Origin: RGIG2041 sp045652745
GTDB taxonomy: Bacteria; Bacillota; Clostridia; UBA1381; UMGS1253
Assembly: GCA_045652745.1 (NCBI GenBank)
Contig: JAZRUW010000028.1
Location: 56,421 to 120,420, forward strand
Length of the DNA: 64,000 nucleotides
Direction: 5' to 3'
Below the pieces are notes generated by a model. It was not told the origin of the DNA. It worked only from the letters and a program-made list of their open reading frames with translations, and ran no database searches. Numbering within the stretch: the first letter of the stretch is position 1; each line of letters starts with the position of its first letter. Shown one piece after another: positions 1 to 7,513 of the stretch. Position numbers and translations under genes: made by a program.

Positions 1-251
1 ATCTCATCGCAAGCCGTTTCAATCGCCTCATACTTTCCGGCCAAAGAAAGCATCTGTTCATAAACCAAAAGCTGTTTTTCACCGCGCTTGATATTATCGC
101 GCACACCCTGTCTGGAAATATCCAAAAGCTGAGAAATCTCATACAGAGACAAATCCTGGTTATAGTATAATTCTATGCATTCCGCCTGTTTTTCCGTCAA
201 CAAACTTTTGTAGTAATCCAGCAAAACGCCGATATGCAGTTCCTTTTCCAT
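1..251 (-). CDS. ylxM: YlxM/p13-family DNA-binding protein, N-terminal part (runs off the window)
   Basis: The reverse strand encodes 83 residues beginning MEKELHIGVLLDYYKSLLTE and then a sigma-70-region-4-like helix-turn-helix (about residues 20-65: KQAECIELYYNQDLSLYEIS, then QGVRDNIKRGEK). This matches the YlxM (UPF0122) family, small proteins normally encoded just before ffh and thought to act with the signal recognition particle. The ATG at 251 follows a GAGGTGAGG-type ribosome site. Family members are about 110 residues, so roughly the last quarter, and presumably ffh, lie beyond position 1. The family call is secure; the role is from family knowledge. Confidence 0.85.
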   Translation of the reverse strand, partial: MEKELHIGVLLDYYKSLLTEKQAECIELYYNQDLSLYEISQLLDISRQGVRDNIKRGEKQLLVYEQMLSLAGKYEAIETACDE

Positions 252-298
252 AACCTCACCTCTGCTTGCTGTAAAGCGTTTTACTTTACACCTTGGTT

Positions 299-327
299 AT
301 TTTACAATAAAACATCTTCTCTGTCAA
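299..327 (-). promoter_or_regulatory. Sigma-A promoter of ylxM
   Basis: On the reverse strand TTGACA (327-322) and TAAAAT (304-299) are separated by 17 bases. The leader between promoter and start carries a small inverted repeat, GTAAAG/CTTTAC (271-276 and 284-289). I see nothing certain in the rest of this AT-rich gap up to the esterase start at 537. Confidence 0.75.
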
Positions 328-536
328 GTGTTTTTATAAAAATATTATACTTTTTCTATAAATTTATATACTTTTCATTCATTTTATGAGATAATGATTG
401 CAACGCTAAAAGAAACTGCAAAGAAACAACAAAAACGGCAATATTCTCTGTATAACTTTACAGTTTAAAATAAGAATCACGTGCCAAGGCGTTTTAGATG
501 CAAATCATGGCACACGAACCAAAAGGAGATTATAAG

Positions 537-1352
537 ATGCGTACAGAAACATTTAATCTTTGGAAAAACACCCCCGGCCTTTGTGAAGAAGTCCCAACAC
601 TTACTGCCTATGTGCCAGAAAACAAAACGTCGGATGCGGCTGTTGTAATTTTTCCGGGCGGAGGTTACCGCATCCGCGCACCGCACGAGGGCGATGGCTA
701 CGCATTATTCTTAAACAAACTCGGTATCACTGCCTTTGTATGTGATTACCGCGTAGACCCACATCGTTTTCCCCTTCCGTTGTTGGATGCACGTCGCGCT
801 GTACGTACTGTCCGCGCTATGGCAGATAAATACGACCTAGATAAAAGTAAAATCGGCGTGATGGGTTCGTCTGCCGGCGGTCACCTCGCCGCATTGGTAT
901 CCACCTACTTCGAACCGTTCGAATTCGAAGGTGCAGACGAAATCGACAACGAAGATTTCATTCCGAACGCACAGATTTTATGCTATCCTGTTATTAAACT
1001 GATAGACCATGGCGCACACATCGGCAGCGGTGCAAACTTGCTTGCAGAAAAACACGCCGAGCTCGGTCGGGCACTCAGTCCGGACAGAATCGTGAGCGAA
1101 AGAACGCCTAAGGCCTTTATCTGGCACACATTTTCGGACAAAAGTGTAAACGTTGTGAACAGTTTAGACTACGCGCGTGCACTGCGCAAATATGAAATCC
1201 CGACAGAAATGCATATTTTCCCCGTCGGCGGTCACGGATTAGGCCTGGCAGACGGCGATCCGAAATACGGGCGCGATAACAAAAACGACTATATCGCACA
1301 ATGGAGCGGTATGCTCGCGCAGTGGCTGAAACTAAATAACTTTGCAAAATAA
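537..1352 (+). CDS. Alpha/beta-hydrolase, carbohydrate-esterase-like
   Basis: This 271-residue serine hydrolase has no signal peptide, so it should act in the cytoplasm. The oxyanion-loop motif FPGGGY (39-44), the nucleophile elbow GSSAGG (Ser112), Asp201 and GGHG (His233) form a complete catalytic set. The PGGGY form of the loop is typical of acetyl-xylan-esterase and feruloyl-esterase-like members of the family, so de-acylation of sugars is the likeliest role; the substrate is not readable from sequence. The start is the ATG after AAAAGGAGAT; an in-frame ATG at 498 lacks a ribosome site. The gene stands alone and ends convergently with the S41 protease gene at a shared terminator. Confidence 0.85.
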   Translation: MRTETFNLWKNTPGLCEEVPTLTAYVPENKTSDAAVVIFPGGGYRIRAPHEGDGYALFLNKLGITAFVCDYRVDPHRFPLPLLDARRAVRTVRAMADKYDLDKSKIGVMGSSAGGHLAALVSTYFEPFEFEGADEIDNEDFIPNAQILCYPVIKLIDHGAHIGSGANLLAEKHAELGRALSPDRIVSERTPKAFIWHTFSDKSVNVVNSLDYARALRKYEIPTEMHIFPVGGHGLGLADGDPKYGRDNKNDYIAQWSGMLAQWLKLNNFAK

Positions 1353-1355
1353 ATC

Positions 1356-1387
1356 AAAAAGGACTATCCTTATCGGATAGTCCTTTG
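1356..1387. terminator. Bidirectional terminator
   Basis: A 9-bp perfect stem GGACTATCC/GGATAGTCC (1361-1369, 1375-1383) is flanked by an A run on the left and Ts on the right. It serves both the esterase gene and the convergent ftsEX-ctp operon. Confidence 0.85.
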
Positions 1388-1395
1388 TCTTGTTG

Positions 1396-2586
1396 CTATT
1401 TGCAAATTTCCAACGCTCTTATAAGTTGCACATCCTGCGCGCGCTCGATTGCCTCCACCGGATACCCGGGTGCAAATCCGGTAACCACCATCACGTCCGG
1501 CGCAAAGCCCGTGCCGTGGATACATTTGCCGTCCGGTGTAAAATACTGCTCTACAGTGATGCTGATACCGCCACCGTGTCGAAGCGGAAAGACATTTTGC
1601 GTAATTCCCTTACCGAAGGTATTCGTGCCGACCAAAGCTTTGAGCCTGCCGTTACCGGAGAGTGCACCGATGAGCACCTCCGAAGCGCTGGCGCTGTTTT
1701 CGTTTGCAAGGATGACCACGGGCAAATCTATAAATCCCTCCTTTGCATATTCATACGCTCTTTCGCCTTTTTTATCTTCACGGTACACCACCGTTTCCCC
1801 GTCTTTTAAAAACATACTTGCCAATCGGCATACCGTATAAAAATCACCGCCGCCGTTGTCGCGCAAGTCCAGAAGCACGCTTTGTATCCCCTGCGCGGCA
1901 AGTGCCTCATACTGTGTTTTAAATTCTGCATCCGTATCTTCATCAAAGGACGTAATTTTAAAATAGCCTATATTGCCGTCTTCTACAGACGAGCGCACCG
2001 TGCGCAAATGAATGGCGCGGCGCGCCATCGTCACCGCATAATCCGTGCCGTTTCGTTTAAAAAGTGCTGCAACCGGACTACCTTCTCCCTGCCCCGCACT
2101 GCCGTCGCCGCGAAGTGCGGTTGCAGCCGCATCCAGTTCATCATAAGAAACGCCGTTCACGCTGACCAAAATATCCCCCGCGCGCACACCGACCTGTGCG
2201 CCCGGACTGTCCTCATAGACCTGCATAATCATGATATCCCCATGCTCGGTCTGCGTCAAAACCAATCCGACACCGACATAACTGCCGCGCGTTGCGGTAA
2301 GAAATGATTCAAATTCCGCCGGTGTATAATAGTTTGTATACGCATCAAGCGCATTGGTCATTCCCTTGGCCGCCTGCTGATAAAGCTCCTCTTCATCGTA
2401 TGAATTCAAATACATTGCATCAATATAGGCTTTGACCTCTGAAAGCACGCCGCTGCCATCATCCGTCAGAATTGTTCTGTCCAAAAGCGTTTCATAAACG
2501 CCGATGCACAATACAACCGTCACAACAAATGTAAGCAAAACGGAAATCGCGCATGCAATAATCAGTTTCTTTTTTTGCCCATCCAT
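1396..2586 (-). CDS. S41-family C-terminal processing protease (Ctp)
   Basis: The 396-residue membrane-anchored serine protease has an N-terminal transmembrane segment (about 8-30), a PDZ domain (about 100-190, starting YVGVGLVL) and an S41 core. The catalytic Ser lies in the S-A-S-A-S stretch at 298-302 and the Lys is Lys326 in TFGKG. Family members trim or activate exported proteins, including wall-hydrolase regulators and sporulation factors. The start at 2586 follows GGAGG; an upstream in-frame ATG at 2634 would read through the terminator hairpin and is rejected. It is the last gene of the ftsE-ftsX-M23 operon, an arrangement common in Firmicutes, which suggests a link to wall-hydrolase control. 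Confidence 0.92.
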   Translation of the reverse strand: MDGQKKKLIIACAISVLLTFVVTVVLCIGVYETLLDRTILTDDGSGVLSEVKAYIDAMYLNSYDEEELYQQAAKGMTNALDAYTNYYTPAEFESFLTATRGSYVGVGLVLTQTEHGDIMIMQVYEDSPGAQVGVRAGDILVSVNGVSYDELDAAATALRGDGSAGQGEGSPVAALFKRNGTDYAVTMARRAIHLRTVRSSVEDGNIGYFKITSFDEDTDAEFKTQYEALAAQGIQSVLLDLRDNGGGDFYTVCRLASMFLKDGETVVYREDKKGERAYEYAKEGFIDLPVVILANENSASASEVLIGALSGNGRLKALVGTNTFGKGITQNVFPLRHGGGISITVEQYFTPDGKCIHGTGFAPDVMVVTGFAPGYPVEAIERAQDVQLIRALEICK

Positions 2587-2598
2587 AAACAAACCTCC

Positions 2599-2628
2599 AA
2601 GAAAAAGGACGAATTTGTAATTCGTCCC
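2599..2628 (-). terminator. Intra-operon terminator between the M23 hydrolase and S41 protease genes
   Basis: On the reverse strand GGACGAAT/ATTCGTCC forms an 8-bp stem with a 5-base loop, followed directly by five Ts and then the GGAGG of the protease gene. No promoter is visible after it, so it probably lowers rather than stops transcription of the last gene. Confidence 0.75.
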
Positions 2629-2648
2629 TATCATTCTATTCCGATATA

Positions 2649-3809
2649 TTAAAAGATATACGGTCTCGGATTTTCATATTTGCCCGTTGAATTATTAATA
2701 ACACCGAGATGGATATGCGGCCCCGTCGAGTTGCCCGTAGAGCCGGCAAGCGCAATCTGCTGGCCGCGCTTTACCGTCTGCCCTGCGCTGACCTGCAACA
2801 CGCTGTTATGCGCGTACAGCGTTGTAATTGAACCGTGACTTATAGTAATACAGTTGCCGTAGCCGCCGTTTCTCCAGCCGGAGGAAAGTACAACACCGTC
2901 CTCGCATGCAAGCACCGGTGTACCCATCGGCACAGCAATATCTATGCCCGTGTGGTTGTCCGGCTTACCGCGCAAGGTACGCGAACCAAACTCCGAGGTG
3001 ATTGTACCGCGCAAGGTAGACGGCCAGCCGAGTTGACCGCCGGAATACGTGGCTGCCTGTGCATTGCTGCTGCCCTGCGTTGCCGCACGGATTTCACGCA
3101 AAATCGCTTCGTTTTCACGCTGGCGTTGCTCGTACTGCTCCTCTAAATACGCTTCATCCGAGCGCAGTTCATTAATCAGCGCCAAACTTTTTTCACTCTT
3201 GGCATCCAGCGTCTTTCTCTGCTCTGCAATCGCAGCTTTCGCCTGCTCATTTTCTGCCTGAATTTCTTCAATCGCCGCCTTAGACTCCTGAATAGCGCCC
3301 TTCTTTTCTTGAAGCTGTGCAATGAGCGCATTGTCGTGCGCCATCAGTTGCTGTACCATATCGGCACGCACCATCAAATCGGAAAAACTCGTCGCGCTAA
3401 ACAAAATCTCCAGATAGGAAACGCTTCCCTTTTCGTACATGACGCGCAAGCGCATCTTCAAAAGTTCATCGCTTTCCTCGATTTTGTCTTCCACTTCTTC
3501 GATTTCCGCTTCCTTTTGTGCAATCTCCGCCTTATTTGTGTTAATCTTGCGGTTGAGCGAATCAATCTGCGAGTTTAATGTAGCAATTTCATTGTCGATG
3601 CGGTCTTTTTCCGCTTCTTTTGCCTTGCGTTCACTCTTCTTTTGATTGAGTTGCTGCTGAATTTTATTTTTTTCCGCATTGTTTTGATTGTACTTATCCT
3701 GCAATTCGTCAGCCGAAGCAAAAACACCGAAAATTGCCGGCATGGCAATGGCCAGACACAGACAAAGTGCAACAATCAAACAAATGACAGATGCAATTTT
3801 TTTCTTCAT
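2649..3809 (-). CDS. EnvC/PcsB-like murein hydrolase with coiled coil and M23 domain
   Basis: This 386-residue secreted protein has a signal peptide (about 1-33), a long coiled coil (about 35-245, rich in K, E and Q) and a C-terminal LytM/M23 peptidase. The zinc ligands and catalytic residues are intact: H286 and D290 in HTGID, H334 in LYAH, and H365/H367 in GPHIHLG. It should therefore be active, unlike the degenerate LytM domain of E. coli EnvC. In this family the FtsEX complex regulates the hydrolase across the membrane through the coiled coil. It lies 9 bases after ftsX, and its start has GGAGG at good spacing. Confidence 0.93.
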   Translation of the reverse strand: MKKKIASVICLIVALCLCLAIAMPAIFGVFASADELQDKYNQNNAEKNKIQQQLNQKKSERKAKEAEKDRIDNEIATLNSQIDSLNRKINTNKAEIAQKEAEIEEVEDKIEESDELLKMRLRVMYEKGSVSYLEILFSATSFSDLMVRADMVQQLMAHDNALIAQLQEKKGAIQESKAAIEEIQAENEQAKAAIAEQRKTLDAKSEKSLALINELRSDEAYLEEQYEQRQRENEAILREIRAATQGSSNAQAATYSGGQLGWPSTLRGTITSEFGSRTLRGKPDNHTGIDIAVPMGTPVLACEDGVVLSSGWRNGGYGNCITISHGSITTLYAHNSVLQVSAGQTVKRGQQIALAGSTGNSTGPHIHLGVINNSTGKYENPRPYIF

Positions 3810-3818
3810 GCCGACCTC

Positions 3819-4709
3819 CTATACATCCAAATGCTTACGAATGGACAATGCACTGCCGAGCGCGCCGATAACCGCGCCGATAGATACAAACATAACAAGC
3901 ATCGTCCCCGCAATATCTCCATACGACTTGAGCGTAAACATATCCACGTTCAAATTCGATGTGCCCAAAAGCGCAATATAGCCCCACGATACAAGACCGA
4001 ACGCCACGAGCGCACCCAAGATTCCGATAATAATACCTTCAATGATAAACGGCCAACGAATGAACCAGTCGGTCGCACCGACAAACTTCATCACGTTGAT
4101 TTCCTTCCTACGCGCATACACCGCCAGTTTGATGGTATTGGCAATAATGAACACCGAAACGATGCACAATAAAAGCATGCCCCAGAAGCTTACGTTACGG
4201 ATGCCGCGGCTGAGCGCCAAAATATTTTTCATCATCGTTTGTTTGTCCGAAACCTCCGCAACGCCTTCCACATCGGAAATCTGCGCAATTGTATCAGTCA
4301 GGTACTCCAAATCCACGAGCGTAATTTCCAAAGAATCTCGGAACGGATTGTCATCCCCCTCATATCCGTCCAGAAGCGCCGCATTGTCCTCAGAGAGTTC
4401 CCGCATATATTCAAGTGTGTCCTCTTTGCTGAAAATTTCTACTTTGCTTACGTTTTCAAGTGCCTCCACCTGTTTTTTTACACTCTGCACCTGATTTTTT
4501 GTATATGTCTCATCAATAAATGCCTGCACCTCACACCGGGCTTCCAGTTGCTGTGCAATATGGTTGACATTCATGCTGATGGTTAAAAACAAACCCAAAA
4601 TAATCATACAGCATACCACGGTTAAAATAGAGGTCATGCTGGTCAGGCCGTTTCGAAATACACTGCGAAGCGCCTGCGACAAATAATACTTGAAATTATT
4701 CGCTTTCAC
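3819..4709 (-). CDS. ftsX: Cell division protein FtsX
   Basis: The permease partner of FtsE is 296 residues with one N-terminal membrane helix (about 20-45), an extracytoplasmic domain of about 120 residues rich in acidic residues, and three C-terminal helices. It couples cytoplasmic ATP hydrolysis to activation of the neighbouring M23 hydrolase. I place the start at the GTG 4709: AGGAGG lies 8 bases upstream and the product then begins (M)KANNFKYYLSQALRSVFRNG, as is usual for FtsX. The ATG six bases earlier is only 2 bases from the ribosome site. The gene overlaps ftsE by 14 bases, so the two are translationally coupled. Confidence 0.95.
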   Translation of the reverse strand: MKANNFKYYLSQALRSVFRNGLTSMTSILTVVCCMIILGLFLTISMNVNHIAQQLEARCEVQAFIDETYTKNQVQSVKKQVEALENVSKVEIFSKEDTLEYMRELSEDNAALLDGYEGDDNPFRDSLEITLVDLEYLTDTIAQISDVEGVAEVSDKQTMMKNILALSRGIRNVSFWGMLLLCIVSVFIIANTIKLAVYARRKEINVMKFVGATDWFIRWPFIIEGIIIGILGALVAFGLVSWGYIALLGTSNLNVDMFTLKSYGDIAGTMLVMFVSIGAVIGALGSALSIRKHLDV

Positions 4710-5385
4710 GTGCATAGCCTCCTTTTCTGTCATCACGCACCAGTCTGCCGTTTTCGATGGCTATGACTCTTTTGTGTACCGCGTCCACAATCTCTTTGGC
4801 ATGCGTTGCCATAACAACCGTTGTGCCGCGCTCATTGATATCGCAAAGCAATTTTACGATTTCAAATGCCGTATCCGGCGGCAGGCTGGCCGTCGGCTCA
4901 TCGGCAAGCAGAATCGGCGGGTTGTTTGCAAGCGCACGCGCTACCGCGACACGCTGCGCCTCACCGCGCGAAAGCTGAGACGGGTAAAGTCTTGCCTTGT
5001 TGGACAGGCCGACCATACTCAAAAGACTCGGAATCTGTCTGCGGATTTCGCGTGTAGATGCACCGACAATTTTCATGGCAAACGCAATATTTTCCACAAC
5101 GGTACGGTCCTCCAACAACCTAAAATCCTGAAAAATCACACCGACATTGCGGCGCAGATACGGGATTTGCTTGCGATTTAATCTCTCCACACGCGTCCCG
5201 TTTAAGATAATCGAACCTTCGCTCGGCGTTTCTTCATGCAAAAGCAAACGCGTCAGCGTTGACTTGCCGGAACCGCTCGGGCCGACAACAAATACAAATT
5301 CACCTTTATCAATGTGAAAGTTGACGTTGTCAAGCGCTTTGGTTCCGTTTTCATAAACTTTTGTTACATTCTCAAAGGTTATCAT
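4696..5385 (-). CDS. ftsE: Cell division ATP-binding protein FtsE
   Basis: A 229-residue ABC ATPase with Walker A GPSGSGKST (35-43), Q-loop Gln86, signature LSRGE (138-142), Walker B ILLADEP (158-164) and switch His in the MATHAKE segment. It is the cytoplasmic motor of FtsEX. One oddity is the segment after Walker B: it reads TASLPPDT where FtsE normally has TGNLDPxT, so the D-loop Asp is replaced by Pro. Since D-loop residues act across the nucleotide dimer, this is worth noting, although the rest of the site is intact. The start has GGAG upstream; the gene follows the CdaR-like regulator by 16 bases. Confidence 0.95.
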   Translation of the reverse strand: MITFENVTKVYENGTKALDNVNFHIDKGEFVFVVGPSGSGKSTLTRLLLHEETPSEGSIILNGTRVERLNRKQIPYLRRNVGVIFQDFRLLEDRTVVENIAFAMKIVGASTREIRRQIPSLLSMVGLSNKARLYPSQLSRGEAQRVAVARALANNPPILLADEPTASLPPDTAFEIVKLLCDINERGTTVVMATHAKEIVDAVHKRVIAIENGRLVRDDRKGGYARESE

Positions 5386-5401
5386 AATTTTTCTCCGTAA
5401 A

Positions 5402-6487
5402 TCAAATCTTCATAGGACTGGACTCTAAATACTGCTGCACCATCATAGCTACTTTAAATACTACCGCATCGTCAAACTTACGCAAATCCAGACCGATGGT
5501 CTTTTGCACCTTATCCAAACGGTATACCAGCGTGTTTCTATGAATATAGAGCTTGCGCGCCGTTTCGCTGACATTTAAGTCATTTTTAAAGAACTCATAG
5601 ATCGTGGTTACAATTTCTTCGTCGAGTGCATCCAGACCGCGCTTGGTGAGCACCTCCTGCAAAAACAGCTGGCAAAGCTTAATCGGCAAATAGTAAATCA
5701 AACGGCCGACACCCAAATTTTTGTATGTGAGGATGCGTTTTTCCGTTTCAAACACACTGCCAACCTCCAACGCAATCTGCGCTTCCTTATAGGCTGCTGC
5801 CAGCGCACCAACACTGTTGGTTACGGTGGAGATACCAATCATGACATTGAGCATTGCCTCGGAGCTGAGTGTATCCGCAATTGTCTGCGCCAATGCCTCT
5901 AAACTGTCCTCTGTGGTATCCGCATCAATTTCCTTAACCAAAACGATGGTCGTATCGTCCATGGCAAATACAAAATCGTGCTCTGTTTTTGGGAACAGGT
6001 TCATAAATACATCAATGGCTGCCACATCACCGGTTTGCATTACCTTAAGGATAAATACTACGCGCTCCTGCTCATAATCCAAATGCAATTCGCGTGAACG
6101 TTGATGCAAATCAAGCGGCAGGGTATTATCCGAAATGATGTTTTTGATAAACGTTGTCTTGTCGTACTTATCATCATAGAACACACGGATGTTGTTTAAA
6201 GACACCGCCAGCATCATACAGGTACGTCTTGCCTCATCAGATGTGCCGCGCACATACACGATATGCTCTGTCTTCTTTGATTTACTGATACCGCAAATGC
6301 TGTAGCCGCGACAAGTATGTACCTGCAGGCATTCTGTTGCCGCCGCAACAAAGCTTTCCGCATACTCGCTCATATCCTCCGAAGCATTCGTTGCAATTAC
6401 ATACCCTTCAAAATCCATAACCCCGACCGGTGCCGTTAAAAACGCATCCATCTGGTTAATCACATTTTGGAAAGTTTTTTTCATCAT
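5402..6487 (-). CDS. CdaR/PucR-type transcriptional regulator
   Basis: A 361-residue protein ending in a helix-turn-helix of the PucR C-terminal type (about 305-355: NDLNVSETARKLYIHRNTLVYRLDKVQ, then LDLRKFDDAV). The N-terminal 130 residues resemble a small-molecule sensor domain and the middle a GGDEF-like domain as in CdaR. Relatives sense sugar acids or purine breakdown products, but the ligand here cannot be read. It is the first gene of the ftsEX operon, 16 bases ahead of ftsE. The ATG at 6487 follows GGGAGG; the in-frame TTG at 6505 overlaps that ribosome site and is rejected. Confidence 0.82.
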   Translation of the reverse strand: MMKKTFQNVINQMDAFLTAPVGVMDFEGYVIATNASEDMSEYAESFVAAATECLQVHTCRGYSICGISKSKKTEHIVYVRGTSDEARRTCMMLAVSLNNIRVFYDDKYDKTTFIKNIISDNTLPLDLHQRSRELHLDYEQERVVFILKVMQTGDVAAIDVFMNLFPKTEHDFVFAMDDTTIVLVKEIDADTTEDSLEALAQTIADTLSSEAMLNVMIGISTVTNSVGALAAAYKEAQIALEVGSVFETEKRILTYKNLGVGRLIYYLPIKLCQLFLQEVLTKRGLDALDEEIVTTIYEFFKNDLNVSETARKLYIHRNTLVYRLDKVQKTIGLDLRKFDDAVVFKVAMMVQQYLESSPMKI

Positions 6488-6599
6488 ACCCAAATTTCCT
6501 CCCAAACAATTGCACCGAACAAAAACGTTTTACACATTCTGTGCAAATTGTAAGAATTTTCATATGCCTTTTTGTGCACATTTTTAATGTCCTACTATT

Positions 6600-6628
6600 A
6601 TCATAAACGCTTTTGCAACAATTTGCAA
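6600..6628 (-). promoter_or_regulatory. Sigma-A promoter of the regulator-ftsEX operon
   Basis: TTGCAA (6628-6623) and TATGAT (6605-6600) are 17 bases apart on the reverse strand. A second TTGCAA-like sequence overlaps the spacer. The transcript would have a leader of about 110 bases in which I see no clear structure. Upstream of it, up to 6751, is AT-rich DNA without recognisable features. Confidence 0.7.
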
Positions 6629-6751
6629 GAAAAATTTTGATTTTTTTGTGCAATTTTTATATTTTTTAATGATTTTACTTCAATTTTGAAGTCATTTTCT
6701 CCTTTTGTACTAATTTTACAAACTTTTCTTCACAAATTGTTCATTTTGAAC

Positions 6752-6783
6752 AAGAAAAAAAGCGGTAGAAAACTACCGCTTCT
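6752..6783 (-). terminator. Terminator of the SLH/HprK-like unit
   Basis: Stem AGCGGTAG/CTACCGCT (6761-6768, 6773-6780) with a 4-base loop; on the reverse strand it runs into seven Ts. Confidence 0.9.
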
Positions 6784-6784
6784 T

Positions 6785-7513
6785 TTACTGTTTCATTGTT
6801 TCGTATGCCACACGTGCCGCTTCTTCTGAAATATCGCATCCCAAGTCGTAGACCGGCACCTTTTCAATCAACTGCGAAAGCAACTCAAAAAACACATCCG
6901 CACCCTGTTTTGATTTCGGCCGTATCGTCTGCTCCAATAGATTGGTAATGCTTTCCGCCACAGCCATCGGGGCTATTTTATTTTCCTTGCTTCTGTGCAA
7001 AATTGCAATCGAACGAAGCGGAACGCCGATGTTTTCGTTCAGCTCCGTCTTACCGCTCCACGGCGTACCGTACACCGTCCATCCGGTCGGCATCAAACGC
7101 ACCGCCGGCTTATCATCATTGACTGTTTGTACACGCGCACCGAAAGTTTTGTACCATTGCTCCGCATGCGTAGATTTTCCTGTTCCGCTGTTGGCAGAAA
7201 ACAAATAACCTTCTCCATCCATTGCAATGGCTGATGCATGAATCATAAGTCCGTTATACTTGCGATACAGCTGCACATAAAACACACTGCCGCTGAGCAT
7301 ATATTCAGCCATCTCCGTATTCATGTTCGGATATTTAATACAATACTGCTCAAGCTGCTCCAAAGAAATATCAATTTCCACATCAGCCGCGCCGTCAAAA
7401 TCGTAGACATACTTATCCAGACGCCGCACCATAAACTGCGTTTTGCAATGCATCAACACATTCAAATCAGCTATGCGTGCTTTAACCGCATTTGAATTAT
7501 CTGTCATTTTCAT
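6785..7513 (-). CDS. HPr-kinase-like P-loop protein
   Basis: The 242-residue product has a Walker A SANSGTGKST (106-115) preceded by LMIHASAIAMDGEGYLF, and a VNDDKP motif (131-136). This layout belongs to the HprK/PEP-carboxykinase-like fold found in many uncharacterised Clostridial proteins and in the HprK-like kinases of some lasso-peptide clusters. The canonical HprK N-terminal domain and the C-terminal phosphorylase signature are absent, so it is not ordinary HPr kinase; substrate unknown. The start is uncertain (GTG 7516, ATG 7513 or 7507): there is no good ribosome site, and the gene overlaps the end of the SLH gene by 17 bases, so translation is probably coupled. Confidence 0.6.
   Translation of the reverse strand: MKMTDNSNAVKARIADLNVLMHCKTQFMVRRLDKYVYDFDGAADVEIDISLEQLEQYCIKYPNMNTEMAEYMLSGSVFYVQLYRKYNGLMIHASAIAMDGEGYLFSANSGTGKSTHAEQWYKTFGARVQTVNDDKPAVRLMPTGWTVYGTPWSGKTELNENIGVPLRSIAILHRSKENKIAPMAVAESITNLLEQTIRPKSKQGADVFFELLSQLIEKVPVYDLGCDISEEAARVAYETMKQ

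Noticed and set aside
271..289. Catabolite-response (cre) site in the ylxM leader
   Set aside because: GTAAAGCGTTTTACTTTAC resembles it loosely but the central spacing does not fit the cre pattern.
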